Assembly: GCA_028673005.1 (NCBI GenBank) | Contig: CM054114.1 | Coordinates: 128,183,307 to 128,247,306, forward strand | DNA: 64,000 nucleotides | Direction: 5' to 3' | DNA from: Tanypteryx hageni | Lineage: Eukaryota > Arthropoda > Insecta > Odonata > Petaluridae | Shown: positions 23,901 to 36,780 of the stretch, piece by piece | Layout of the letters: every line of letters starts with the position of its first letter | Numbering within the stretch: the stretch's first letter is position 1 | Program-made: the position numbers and the translations under genes | Notes under the pieces: generated by a model | Database searches by the model: none | The model's input: the letters and a program-made list of their open reading frames with translations, nothing else | What the model was told of the DNA's origin: nothing

Positions 23901-25959
23901 GGGCTCATTAAATCCATCTCTTCCTCGAAAACCGACCAAATCTTAGCAAAAGAGGTCAAGCACTAATGTAAAATTCGTTTTTTACGACTGCATTTACGGT
24001 AGAGATTCAAAATCATGAGCTCTTGATGGAAAAGGTCGTGAAGATTTAACAGCCGGAGCTGCTGATGCAAGATGAAAAAATATTAATGACAATATCCCTT
24101 TTCGCCGCACTATAAAGCCGAGAACATATTTAATGAAGTTAAAAGCCTTAAACTGCAATGGTGTTGATAAACAGGCGACTCCTTAAAGCAATGGAATATC
24201 GGCATATTTTATACTATTAAATTTTAGAAAGAACACCATTTTCTTTTCTTTTGCAGGCACATAATAATAAAACTGAAGAAGCTCATCTTTGACCTGGTGC
24301 CCTGAAGTTTCACTTTTACTATATATTTTTCTTTATACAAGCCATGACTCAAAACAGAGGATGAGAAGAAAGGCCTTGGATAATATAGATTGAGTTGGAA
24401 GAGCCAAAAAAACTACCAGATGGTAAAATAACTAGTATGAATTCAACAGTGAGAAAATTCTTCGGTTTGTATAATTAGACAAAACATTTATTAAGAAGAA
24501 GTATTCCTGTATAATTTTGCCTCTATGAGCGCAGAGAAGACATAGGGAGATAAACATGAACTGATGGACATCAATGTGATTTAATTGATGGTTAATAAAG
24601 TTACGAGAACCAGGTAAAATAGCAATAATTACCTTGCAATACTGTAATATAATATACTGTTTCAGGGATATTCTAAAAAGGAATATGTGATGCCTTCTCA
24701 AAAACACCATCTCATTCTCACGTCTAGCGGGCGGTAAGAAAATTACCTCTTGCCACGCGCCTCTCGTTAGATTCCTTAAAATAGTATTTATGCAGTGACT
24801 GCTACTATATATTAATGTTTTGTAAACATTCAGCTGATATTCAAAAAGTAATCATCAAACCCACCAAATGTTTGAATCCAAATGATGGTCTATGCGACAC
24901 ATGTGGAAATAAAACGGTATGAGTAATACACCAGATGCGCATTTCTGCAGAAAACTAGCCGTCCTTATTAAGTCACTAAGATCATCTATTTGAGAGAGAT
25001 GCTAATCATTATGAACATACATGATATATACATTATAACCAACCTAAAATATTCTTATTGAATACCATAGTTTGATAATGGTAAGAATTTATTCATATGG
25101 TCATAATTAATTTTTTACATCTTACTATTTATGCAATGCTATTTCCTTGGCACATATTTAGTTTAGATTACACCTACTGTGTCTTGTTACGACGAATATT
25201 TTTAAGCGAAGAAATAGTGCTTTTGGCGAGACTCTTCACAGCTGGCCTTGTATATATTGCCACAACAACAGGAAACCCGCTGACATACTCTGCTCACATC
25301 TTTATAGACCTAACAAATATATAGAGGATAAATATCGTCGGCAGAAACAATTTATATCTAACATCTCATCACATGTGGAAATATCGATTTCGTCGATCAT
25401 TTTGAACTATCTTAGTGTTTTCCAACGCAGCTTATATTCGTAAAAGAAGCAGGAGATTTATAGTTGCAATTAAATCTATGCTCGTGTAAAATATTTAGAA
25501 ATTGGAATCAATTTAATTTTTAAGTAACAATGTAGGAATTACATTTCGGAAAACTTAATAATTGGTACATAAAATATATATTAGAAAAATAGTTATTGAC
25601 GTTCAGATAATGATAAACCAGATGTTTACTGAGAAAATTTCCAAATCGCACACATTTAAGGGCCATCGCTGTTTTAGTATTGATGAATATAATATTCTTC
25701 ACATCAGAAAACGATGCAGGGAATCTGAAACTAAAATTTTAGCCACTGCTTTTTTTTCATGCTCCTAAAAATTACTACACAGCTTATAAAAAAATGTTGA
25801 CGTCTTGCATATCAAATCGATTAGAATCCCAAGCATACAAATTCTGAAAACTAGCTTTGAACAATGAAATCGGCAGCAAACTCCGCCATGGCTAGGCATG
25901 CGGATGCTCCCAAGTTGTTTCCCGATACCCACGATCAAACGCTAGTGCGCCGTCCCTTT
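20970..25959. other. 5 kb of non-coding sequence
   Basis: No supported gene. The segment near 23040-23260 is less AT-rich and carries a small internal duplication of GTGCTTAAAAGTGAA-like sequence, but gives no coding frame of note. A short ACACAC run lies near 22310-22322. Confidence 0.4.
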
Positions 25960-26480
25960 TTTCTACAATGCTGTCGCTAATTGGCGAACATACGTCTGAC
26001 TACGAGAAAAGTAATGACTTTGAGCGGCAACCGACGCGATAATGGAATGCGTCGCGTTCAGTGACGTCACTACCGGAGACCGCTCCGCCCTTTGGAGAGT
26101 ACGACTCCGCAAACGCGCATGTTCGGAGTGGTACTGGCACCACGGTAAATATTCTAGCGAGGTAGGAACATTAACCGGCTCTTCTGCCTGTGAAAAGGAT
26201 AGTAAACATTGATGCTGGGATTGGAGCAAATCCTTATTCGCTGCGCCTTTGTTAGTTTGCGACGCATCCGAGGACGTAAGGGCGTCCGCTTGTGTACGTG
26301 GGCTTTAGTGGGTCAGGAACGCTCGTCTGAGTGGTCCGCGCTGCTGGGGAGCCCTCGTATTTGACTCCCGAGCTTAATGACGAATTGATACCCGCGTTTC
26401 GACGATTGCGAAAAAAGTGCTATTTGTTTTCGTGTGAGCTTTGAAGAACGGATCTTCGTTTTAAAAAAAGCCATTTAAAA
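25960..26480. promoter_or_regulatory. CpG-rich segment, candidate promoter or first exon of a host gene
   Basis: Within AT-rich surroundings this half kilobase is clearly richer in G, C and CpG. It contains a perfect CRE palindrome TGACGTCA at 26062-26069 and no mobile-element ends or simple repeats. GACGTAAGG near 26272 resembles a 5' splice site. No TATA box or long frame was seen. It is a guess that this marks a transcription start; unmethylated or recently inserted DNA are alternatives. Confidence 0.3.
26062..26069. promoter_or_regulatory. perfect CRE (CREB/ATF) palindrome
   Basis: TGACGTCA within GTGACGTCAC in the CpG-rich segment. The match to the CREB/ATF consensus is exact. Chance occurrence in 64 kb is possible (another copy is at 62949), so only the context adds weight. 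Confidence 0.35.
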
Positions 26481-27929
26481 AAGTAAGCAGTATCCACGGT
26501 GACTGACATTTTGTGATTTTGGCGCGTTTTTTTTTACAAAATGCATTAAAATAACGAAGGTGAGCGTTGAAAACTCGGGCCTTGGTATATTCAAAGGATC
26601 TTTCATTCAAATGAGTATTAGTCTATCTCATAGCTTGAATTCAATTCATTACCAATGAGATGGAAGGCATAAAGCAGGTGAATTGAAGAGATGGGCATAC
26701 CGGCTACAAAGCAGCCAATCTCTGCGGTGATTCGCCGGCCCATGATTCTAAACAGAAGCTTCCTTTTCCTTTTCTGAAGAGAGTTTAATAAATTTCCTCC
26801 ACATTTGAGAAATATGATACCTGCTTTTATCTTCATTTTGACTCAATGATAATGCCCGCTGAGAAAGACTACATTTTTAGTTGAAACGCACATTTAGTTT
26901 GCTAAACCGTTTCACAGTAACAGCCCTTGCTTTGACCATGAGTAGAAATGTTTTCTTTTTCAAATAATATATAGAAAATGTACTCTTTTACTGCAATTAT
27001 CAGTAGTAAGAAGAAGCGATCACAAAGAATTATGGACTCAATCAAAGGATATAAGTTATTTCATGGAGACATTCCCATATACTATTTTAATCTAGGCTAA
27101 GAGAAAAGATACGATATTTCATTGGTTTGAAAGGTCATACAATCCTATAGAATAGCGTGACTGCATTCGTGGATGCTTATTTATTTAATTCTTCCTTTGG
27201 AAGAGATCCAACTATCCACCAATGCCATAACCACAAAATAATAATATGCTCTCAATTTGTAACTCAGCACTTTCCAATTTTATGACGATTTTTCCGTAAT
27301 GTAAATAATATCCAAAACCATTTATGTATGATTAATGTTGGAGCAGTGCATTTTGTAGTATTTTGCATTAACTATGCTCAAAAAACAATACTTTCACTTC
27401 AATGCATAGGCTGGTAAAATATAACTTTCCTCAATAACAAATAAAAACCTGATTCGTTCATAATAATAAAGTCAGTCTTTCGAGCATCAAAGGCAATATA
27501 TTTCTGTACATCGCGATGAAGCTGCATGTCAAAGCTGAAAACATATACCTTTAAATAGCAATTACTAGTAGGGTTAACTAGCATATCTTGGTGACTTCAT
27601 ACAAAATAAAATCGACAATACCAATTCGCTTAACTACACTACAAAAGGAAATCCAGGGAGAATGTAACTTACAACGCCTGCCCATAAACAGAGGCATCTT
27701 TGATGTTTTTTTCCAAAATGATAGATTCTTTCGCATTGAAATGTCAGACTCCTCCCCATCAGTTTAAATGGCATGTTTTTCATTCAAACTTTACACAACG
27801 GAACAGTTCTTCCGAACTTCGAAAAACAATGGACATTGTTTACAAATGACGCGTAAACTAACCGCTCTTGGAGGCATGCTTGCTTGAATTTGAAGTCCGT
27901 AAAACCCTTAGAGTTCATTGCGGAAAGAT

Positions 27930-28050
27930 ACCCCCCTCTCTCACTCCTTGCTCTCTCCCTCATTCTCCCTGCTGCTTGAGAAAGTAAATAAACGAGAGAG
28001 CCCTCGCTGAAAGCTCTTCCCTTTCTCCCTCCCCCTCTTCCACACTCTCT
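27930..28050 (-). repeat. CT-rich tract
   Basis: CTCTCTC and CCCTC blocks on the plus strand, one of the few tracts with purines on the minus strand. Confidence 0.55.
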
Positions 28051-28249
28051 AGGCCCTTAAGCGGGCGAGGACAGCTGGCGAATATTCGAGAACGGCCGAG
28101 AGATGGCACTAATGTTAATGCATGGAAGCGAACTAAGGCCATGAAGATGAAACGTGTGATGGGGTGCGAAAAAAACGACGCGATGAATGGAAATTTCGTA
28201 TTCAGCATAATGTAGTTTTTTTAGAGATCGAGGAAGAATAATTACGATA

Positions 28250-31200
28250 TTGAGCTCAAAAATTAGGAGGTGCTAACGAATTATATCCGTATATATATAT
28301 TGTACATAACCAACGTTGCCTTAAAAGAGCGAGGATATTTCATTTTCATTCGAATTATTATTCTTCGCTTTTTAACGAAGTAGCAAAAGCGATTTTAAAA
28401 CTCACACAAAATGAAGTGAACCTAAAAAAATTGGAAATAATAATATTTAAAGTTTTATGGTCTCTGGCAGGTATAATTCAGTGATATGAATTTTAAATTG
28501 TGTTTAAATGTAAACGGATGTTCTCTAAATTGTTTGGCTTAATTCTTCTCGTTTTCACAGACATTAATCCTGCTTGTTTACATAGCCTATGTGTTTCATT
28601 GTTATTTTGTTGATTCCTCACTGCTGAGCTGTTTTTCTTTTAATTTATTTTCTTTTCTTCGCCTTAACAAGTCTTTTAGAGAATTTTAGCATAGCTGTGA
28701 ACATATAAGTGGCGTTAAAAGCTAATCTTTTAATAAAAGATCTTACGTTAAGTATATGTAGATAAAATTAAAGAGTGACATGCAAAATTAACTCCGAGAT
28801 AAAAATTTTCAAAGAACAATCATCAAGTATGCCATATGGCTGCAATGCCATTGCTGATTTAAATATCTCCAATGCAATCTAAATCTAATCTTACCTAAAT
28901 TATAAATTTTGTGAAGTATATAATTTTAGCCATGGAATAATAGGTATTATACATAATTAGTGATAATTTCACGATTAAATTATAATATACTGTTTCATTC
29001 GAATCAGTAAGACCCGAGTTTTTCAAAGTAATGGTCGCGATCCAGTATTAGAGAGGAAAATGTGAGCATTCTACGCATAACCAACTGAACAATATTTTTA
29101 ATTAATGTAAAATAACTGATCTTGTTAAATATACTCAAATACTACGGCTTCCAACCCCACCTCTCCCATTCCTCACTTCGCTTGGACCTCAAAGCCCTTC
29201 GGGATCCGATGGATGTTTTCTGTTCTATGCCATCGAAAATTCCCACAAAAAAATTACCCTAAATTCCCATGTACGCACTCTCGTGGATAAGACTGAGCGC
29301 GAGTTCAATGAATCCCAGAATTCTTATATATAACTCAAACCCATAACCGCAGCACTGTAAATGAAGACCGAACGGAAAAGAAGATTCAAAAGTCGAGGGT
29401 GTGAAAAATTAGGAATATCGATATAAGCAAACCCAATGCTAAGGAGAACTTTTAATCTATGCTCTGCAACAAAGCATTTGTTGCCAGTTGATTAGATCAA
29501 AATCAATAATTCATTATAACGTCCTTAATTATTATTGAAAGCATAGGGCAAATGCAATCTTTAATTAGACTGCCTATTCCTTTTTAAAAGTCTTGAGCTT
29601 TTCGCTATGGTAGTTAGAATATGCTTTCTTTGCGATTAAAATCAAATGTTTACACTCAATCAGCATGGATTTGAATTTCGTCTTCAAAAATAAAAACCTT
29701 CATTTTTTCATCTACAAGATTATTTTTGTCCCGAGTTTGCATCACAATTTTATGTAATTTAAAAAAAGCATGTTTATAATGCCCTGCACTGAATTCCATG
29801 TTTTTCTTATGGGATATTGAAATGGAAAAATGGAGAAAAAAAGGCCCCCTCAAAATGCAAATATTTGGAATTTTCGATTTTTTTTCGTACATATGACCGA
29901 CCAGCATGCCAAATTTCAGATCTTCCAAAAATTCCTTAGAATTAGCATCAGTCACTCACTCAGTAACGATCAGCCACATACATTAGATAACAGCCTACAT
30001 TGTTTTTTATTACAAATAAATGAAAACCCAAGTCAGAACATTTTTTTCGTCGTGTTGTTTTTCCTTCAATAGGGTCGCAAGACAAAAAAGTATGAAAAAT
30101 AATCTTTATCGCTATATAGAGAAGGGTAATTTCAATTCTCATCCTGACTCTTAAATGACCCCAAAAACACTTCGGCAATTCACCTACAAGCTGATAAGTA
30201 GGGGGATCGACGTTTTCCTGTCGAGTACCACTTTTTAACAATATTCAGAATTAGCTTGCCAAGTAAAACACTCTCTCCATAAGTGCCATAAGTTGCCGAC
30301 TTCAAACCTACAGCTTACTTTTCGGGAATCGTTTTGGGATGATCGGCAGTTTTTGAAATTCTCAAGATCTCAAGATATTCTATCATAAAAATTACGATAA
30401 AAATAGAAATAAAATTATTCCTCAAAACTGACTGGTGGCTCAAATGGTCAAACCTACATCGACGTGAGTTTCCCTATTAATCTTCCCCTTCCTCCATTTC
30501 TCTGCATCCGCTAAAACCCGACTTCCTTTTTCCTAAGCCTCCCTCTCCCAACATCCCCATCTAACGCCATCGCCTTCTCTTGAACGCTAACCAGCAACGA
30601 CGCCACGATTTTTTCCTCCTCACGTCTTTTCCACTTTTACGTTCGCATCGCGTGCTTGGTTACGCCGGTAACGTCTCTCCCGCTGCTCCGTGCAAGTCGT
30701 CACTTGGCTCAAATCTAACAGGATAATAACGTGAGCGTACTCTTGAGCTCTAAAAGAAGCACGGTTCTCATCTTGACAGCGTGCCGGTCCACCGTTTCTT
30801 CTGCGATGTCAGTTACAGTTCTCGATAAAATTTTTGTTCTTCTGTTCGCTCGTAAAACATTCACGAGACAATGGCGTCATGTCGTATCGTAGAAACATTT
30901 ATTTCGTACGGATAAGGTAAATGTTATAGAATTTCTGGCGTAAAGATATATTTTATGATAAGATTTTTTTCCGTAAATTTCGTAAAATAAATTTCTTTGG
31001 TAGATATATTGGCATGACGCGCTATCATTGAATTAATTTCGCCAATAAACTTCAATGCTTTAGTGTTTTGTTTTCAATTAATGATCACGTGATTAAAATT
31101 CCAAACCCTGCTCGGATTTCACTTTGAAATTTGGGTAAAATCGTATCCGTGACTGATTAATATTCCCGTTACATAGTTTATCAGCTGCTGATGAATAGTG

Positions 31201-33110
31201 GAAAATTTTGTTTAATGCAAGGTGAAAATGGATAAATAAAAGTTTTCACTACTAAATGATTCAAGATTAAGCATTTAATATTAAAACATTGAAAAAAGTA
31301 TCTCCATAGCCACACGGCTAAGAAAATTTTCACGTTTTTGTAGCTCTTCCAGGTACCTGAGATTAGTAGTTTTTCAATTATTTTTTATTAAATGCGGAAT
31401 CTTGAATTTTTTTAGTCATAAGGTGAGTTCGATAATTCTCTAGTGAACTGGTAAATGATATTTTGAAAGTAAGAAATCACATATTCATTAAAATAAAGAC
31501 GCCAGCAGATGAAAATTAAGTTTATTTCAAAATGATAAAAATCAGACTTATTCAAATTAAAACTTTGTTTACAAATGTATATTAATTTCTTTTAAATAAA
31601 ATAAAAAATGCCAAAAATATGTTAACGACACTGAAATTCCTATTGAAATAGTATGACTGGCATATATAAATTTGCTATTGGTAAACCTTAGCCTACATAA
31701 ATAAGCTAATGTGACACAAGCTTATCGATTATTTGGTCAAAAACAATCAAATTAACTTTTTTCTCGTGTACCATTCTTCAAAATCATCAATATAATTAAC
31801 AAAAAACTTTTACTTTACTTTTAACGTTCATTTGAAATCAAGGATAGGTAATAAGAAATTTATAAAAGTATTATGCATAGGACGAAACGATTAAATTAAA
31901 ACTTTAATTTTTAATTTTGACATATCAAAACTGAATTTACAGAAAGGGAAGCAACTTTCACTCCATTACTTAAATTTTAGAAGAAAAAATAAACTTGGTT
32001 TGTGTAAGCTTCTTTGATAAAATTAATTATTTTCACTCGCGAAATATCCTCAGGAAAAAGAAGACGAGGTTAATTATGATGATCAAGTAGTATTTTCACA
32101 TAAAATAAAGTAATTTGTCAGGATGTCGACTTTATTGCATTTCTTTTACCATAAAAGTGCCTATCTCACATTCATTTAAAATTTATAAAGCTCTGAATTA
32201 ATTAATATTTTATAAATCGCCTTAAAATCACTAGGCAAAAATTTGTCAAGATAATATAAAAAAATGTACATTTTCCTGCCGAACTAATGATACGCCTATT
32301 AAAAAGGAATCCTCTCATTAATTACAGATGCTTGCATGATTAATTATAATGAAAAGGGATTCATATATAATGAGCTTTAAATAAGAGTTCAAATCGTACT
32401 TCTTTGATTTGAATTAAACCTTCCAATGTTTTTATTACAGCTAAAAATACCTTTTTATTAAGTTATTACTGATACGAAAAATAATGAATATTTTATCACG
32501 AATTCGATATTTTTGCATCGTAAAAATTCTCGTAATAAGGCTATTCTGCAAAAAATGGGATGAGTTGATTTTTTGGGATAACATTTCTTTTTGTTAGATA
32601 CCTTGCTAGAAGTTGGTGTTTTCCATCATAGTACGTTCTCTAAGATTTTCTGAATCTAAGCAAAAATTACTTGCCTTTTGTAAGCCCACAACGTTTTATA
32701 GAGAAATATAAAAATCAATAAATATACATATAATGGAAAACATCCAGAAACACGTACTTTTTCCATGACAAACTGTTCAGAATAACCCGATTCACCTTAC
32801 GAGTCAAGAAAAATATTTCCAAGTTTTTCGGTCAAAAAAATAACTTCCATCAATAACACCGGAATGCATTCCAGTCACCTTAGAAAACATTGCCCATAAA
32901 GTTCAGAGAAGTTGAAGCTCTATTTTTTCCACAGAAAAAAAGAGCAGACCTCGACCAACCGTACATTTGCCTGACGTTTCAATCGAGTTCCGAAAGCGGG
33001 TCTTTACGCCAAACCTACAGAAGAACTTCCCCTCTGGGAAATGGACGCGGAGAGGAACAAAAGAAAAAAGCCGGGCGAACTGTATTCTTTGAGCGACGCG
33101 CAAAAAGAGA
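28250..33110. other. non-coding sequence, nothing firmly recognised
   Basis: About 4.9 kb without a supported gene. A segment at 30480-30900 is moderately CpG-containing, with an ATG at 30871 in good context (GACAATGG) but only a 14-codon frame. The frames at 29656-29955 have no known domain. Confidence 0.4.
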
Positions 33111-33114
33111 AAAG

Positions 33115-33240
33115 AGAGAGCTAATTGGATAAGGAGAGGAGTGCCGAAAAGGAAAAAGAAAGGGGTAGTGAGAGAGAAGAAAAGAGAAAGAAATGGAGAG
33201 AGAGGGGGATAAAGAGAGAAGAAAAATGTAACGTTTAAAG
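33115..33240 (+). repeat. GA-rich tract
   Basis: Purine-rich plus-strand simple sequence just left of a hAT-like element. Confidence 0.6.
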
Positions 33241-33354
33241 AGAACATGCGTTGAAATACCTATAGCAAAAATATATTTCGATATACATCCTCCTATAAAC
33301 ATAATATCAAGAATAACAAGTATAAAAAAATGAAATAGCATCAGCGTACTAGTT

Positions 33355-33659
33355 CGGTGGTGTTCAAACGTTTTGGCTTGGAGGCCGCATAGCACACTCC
33401 CGCAGAAAGTGTGGGCTACACGTAGTCGAAAAACTAAATAAAAGGTTAATCTTGGGTCAATACTACCTCATTAGTTTTAAATTGTTTTGCATCTTATTTA
33501 TCTGTTACAGGAATATAGAGCTAATGAATAAATATGTTGTTTTTATAATGATAGACATATTTTACGTTGCATCATGACCTTTAATTAATTCATGGCGGAC
33601 CCTGTAAACAAATACAGCCGGGCGGATTTGACCCGCAGGCCATAGTATTGGCACCGCTG
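33355..33659. mobile_element. non-autonomous hAT-like element, 305 bp, with 8-bp target duplication
   Basis: The left end begins CGGTGGTGTTCAAACGTTTT. The right end in reverse complement begins CAGCGGTGCCAATACTATGG. Both then continue into GGC(C/T)-rich sequence with GGCCGC or GGCCTGCGGG. The flanks are TACTAGTT (33347-33354) and TACTAATT (33660-33667), an 8-bp duplication with one change, as expected for hAT. There is no transposase, so it depends on a relative elsewhere. Confidence 0.8.
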
Positions 33660-33794
33660 TACTAATTAATAGATTCAGTACGAGAGAAAAGACAAATGGA
33701 TTTATATGAATATACATAATCCTGAATAAGGGTAATATTATTTTTTAAATTAAATGACAAAATTGATCAAATGAACTGCAAAACCATTATAGAG

Positions 33795-34280
33795 ATAGAA
33801 ATGGAAAGAGTGAGAGAGAGAGAGAGAGATAGTTGGAGGGAGATAGAGGAGAGGAGAGAGAGAATAGGGGAAGGAAAGATAGGAGAGGAGGGAGAGAGGG
33901 GGAAGGGAGAGAGTGAGGGGAAAAGGAGAGAGAGGAGGAGGAAGAGAGAGGAGGGGGAGAGAGGGGAGAGGGAGAGAGGCGGGATGGAGGGAGAAAGAGA
34001 GGGAGAAATAGAGGAGGGAGAAAGAGAGGAGGGAGAAAGAGAGGAGGGAGAAAGAGAGGAGGGAGAAAGAGAGGAGGGAGAAAGAGAGGAGGGAGAAAGA
34101 GAGAAGGGAGAAAGAGAGGAGGGAGAGAGGGAGAAGTAGAGGGAGGAAGGAGAGAGAAATGGGAAGGGAGAGAAAAAGGGGGAGGAAGAGAGATAGGTAG
34201 AAAGAGGGGAAGAGAGAGGGGAGGAGCTAGAGAGAGAAGGGGGAGGGAGATAAAGTGTGGAGGAGAGAGAGAGAGCGCGC
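33795..34280 (+). repeat. polypurine tract with a 15-bp tandem repeat
   Basis: Nearly 500 bases are almost all A and G on the plus strand. From 34011 to 34130 there are eight copies of GAGGAGGGAGAAAGA, six exact, one with one change and the last degenerate. Positions 34010-34136 contain no pyrimidine at all (127 bases). The frames give Glu-Glu-Gly-Glu-Arg or Ser/Pro repeats, which are artefacts. Confidence 0.92.
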
Positions 34281-36170
34281 AAAAGGATAGGTATTTTCAG
34301 AGTGCTACCGCCGCCGGTAGGGTTTGAGATAAATAGAGGACTTCATGAATCTGGTACGTGACTAGAAGACACTTCCATTGCAAAATGGGATATTAGCGAG
34401 CTGCAAAATTGTCGCGCGAACCTCTTGACGAGATACGTATCAGGAGCACGTTGCGCTCATCAGAGCAGCAATATGAGAGAAACCTTTTGAAGCAGCTGAA
34501 ATTCGAAGTATACCGGTGATTATGAGATGAGCTAAAACACCTTTGCAGCGCTGATTTAAATTGCACAGAGATGATTATTCAGATGAAGTTTCAACAGCCT
34601 CTTGGGATTCCAGTAGTACGTTTAGCGGCGAAAAATGCAACACACAGATATAAAATAGTTAAGGAACTTTTTCGAAGCCATAATTATCTAATAAGATTTC
34701 AGAAGAGTCAAAAAAATATTTCGCTATAACATGATGGCGGTTAATACGTATTACATAATTATGTTGGTGAATAATAGGTATTAACAAATTACTTTCCACA
34801 GCAACGCAGTCAAGTTTTGCTTAATATATCCTAAGCCTCTGAATTATTTTATTTTCAAATAATTATCATCCAACTACGTTTGAAAATAAACTGATTAAAA
34901 GAGAACTTTTGAATTAAAAACTGGATGTAAACGTTTTCATCAAATATTTATAACAATATTGATAAAAAGAGAGAATATTCTTTGACAATGGCATGCCAAA
35001 ATATTGTATGCTAAGCAATGCCTCAGAAGTTTTCAGAAACGCTCTATATACTGATTATATAAGAAATGACAAATATGCGCGATATTAACTCAGCTAGATA
35101 TAAATAGACAAGAGGGCCGTTTATACTGACGCGTACAAATCAATGCCAATCGTCAATTACATTAAATTTTGATCATTAATTCATGTTATTTTTATGATGG
35201 AGGCACGCCATATGCTTCCTTTCATCTCGAAAATATTATCACTTAATATAAGAAAGGCAAAGAGTATAAAACGCACCCATACATAGTTTAGAAAATATTG
35301 TATTCGCTCTTTATTATAAAGTACAGATTATCCTCTAATATTATTAGTACTTGTGATAGACTACGAATCACACATACCTCATTGATGTTTGCACTATAAA
35401 ATGAGTGATACATTAAATCCGATGCTAAATTTTGTAAATAATTGAAGGTAGACCATAGGCCCACTTTCCCCAAAATTCCTTACACGTTCAATAATCGGCA
35501 ATCACCGAGTGATAAAGCACACGCTAACCTAATCATCCACTATGTTCTATTATCCAAATCCCAAAGCGAGTCAATGCCGGTGGTAAAATATTATCGGCTG
35601 TCGGCCCCGTTTCATCAGCGCCCAATTTAAACAATTTAATATTTGTTGAGCCTCATCCGATATCTGTTTACGTAACATATCAACTCTGTCGTCAGTCTCA
35701 GAATTAAGCACACTCGAGGATTGGGACGCTTCAAAAATATCTATTGCGCATTAATTATACCTCGCACCTTCAAATGATTCGGACGAATTTACATACTTTG
35801 CAAAGCGTATTTATAAACAAAAAATTAGGAGGAAATAGTCTGGAATGTGAAGTGTTCTAAAACAAAGTTAAAGAGACCAAACGAACTTACTGGCACCTTG
35901 GGGTAGAAACTGATTTTAGTCTCGGAAATAGAAGAATGTTAATTAAGCACTTCCCGAAGCCCGTAAATAATGAATGATCATTGCCAAATACATCACTCCC
36001 CTCCTGCGAACATCTCCGTTGAAGAAAACATTAAACGTGATAACCAAACGTCTTTCAAACCCGTTTCTACTCTTCGACGTACCAATATCTAAACCTCCAG
36101 TTCCCATGAGATAAAAATCTCTTGAAGAAAGACCTAGCTAATTATCTCTAAAAAAATCATACACTAATGG
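34281..36170. other. non-coding sequence, nothing recognised
   Basis: No supported gene. The part at 34290-34650 has a more balanced base composition and includes CTACCGCCGCCGGTAG, a near-palindrome, but no element ends were found. Confidence 0.4.
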
Positions 36171-36179
36171 AAGTAGGAG

Positions 36180-36780
36180 ATCAGAGAAACTATCGGGAGA
36201 CGAAAAAAACAGAGGGGGAAGGATAGAGTGAGAGGAAGTAAGAGAAAGAGGAGGAAAAAGAGAGAGAAATATGGTGAAAGAAAGAGTAAGAGAGGGAGAA
36301 AGAGAGGAGGGAGCGAAAGAGAGGGAGAGGAGAGAAGGAAGAGAGGGAAGTATAAAGAAGAGGTAGGGAGAAGGGGAGAAAAAATCATATGGCGAGAACA
36401 AAAAATACCGCGAGTGAGAGTCTGAAGCGCCACGTTTTAGGAGTGCGGTGGGTTTGTGAACTAATGGGTACTAAGGAGTCGAAAAGAGGGGAGGATGGCT
36501 AGGGGGAAAATGACGGTCCAAAAGATAATAATGGAGTGTTAGGCTGCGGGATGGAGTTGGGGAGGGTGGAGTGGGCGGGTTGGGCACCATAGGGAAAATA
36601 TCCCTCCTGGGCTCTTATGGGATTTAAGTTCCGAAGAGAAGGAGAGAGAAACGGGGTCTTCCCGATAACGGAGTGAGAAGGGATAGCAAAGGATACATAG
36701 GAGAGAAAGGGATTGAGAGGAAAAATGGGACAACAAGAGACTGGAGAGGAAGCGAAAGAAGAAAAGAAAAAGAATAACTA
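36180..36780 (+). repeat. purine-rich region
   Basis: GAGA/GGAGA/GAAAG sequence on the plus strand, densest at 36200-36380 and 36640-36775. Overlapping low-complexity frames are discarded. Confidence 0.65.

Noticed and set aside
29003..29060. hAT-like left end (CAGTAAGACCC...GGTCGCGATCC)
   Set aside because: No matching right end or duplication was found downstream.
33767..34282. 171-codon minus-strand and 122-codon plus-strand frames
   Set aside because: Pure simple-sequence translation of the polypurine tract.
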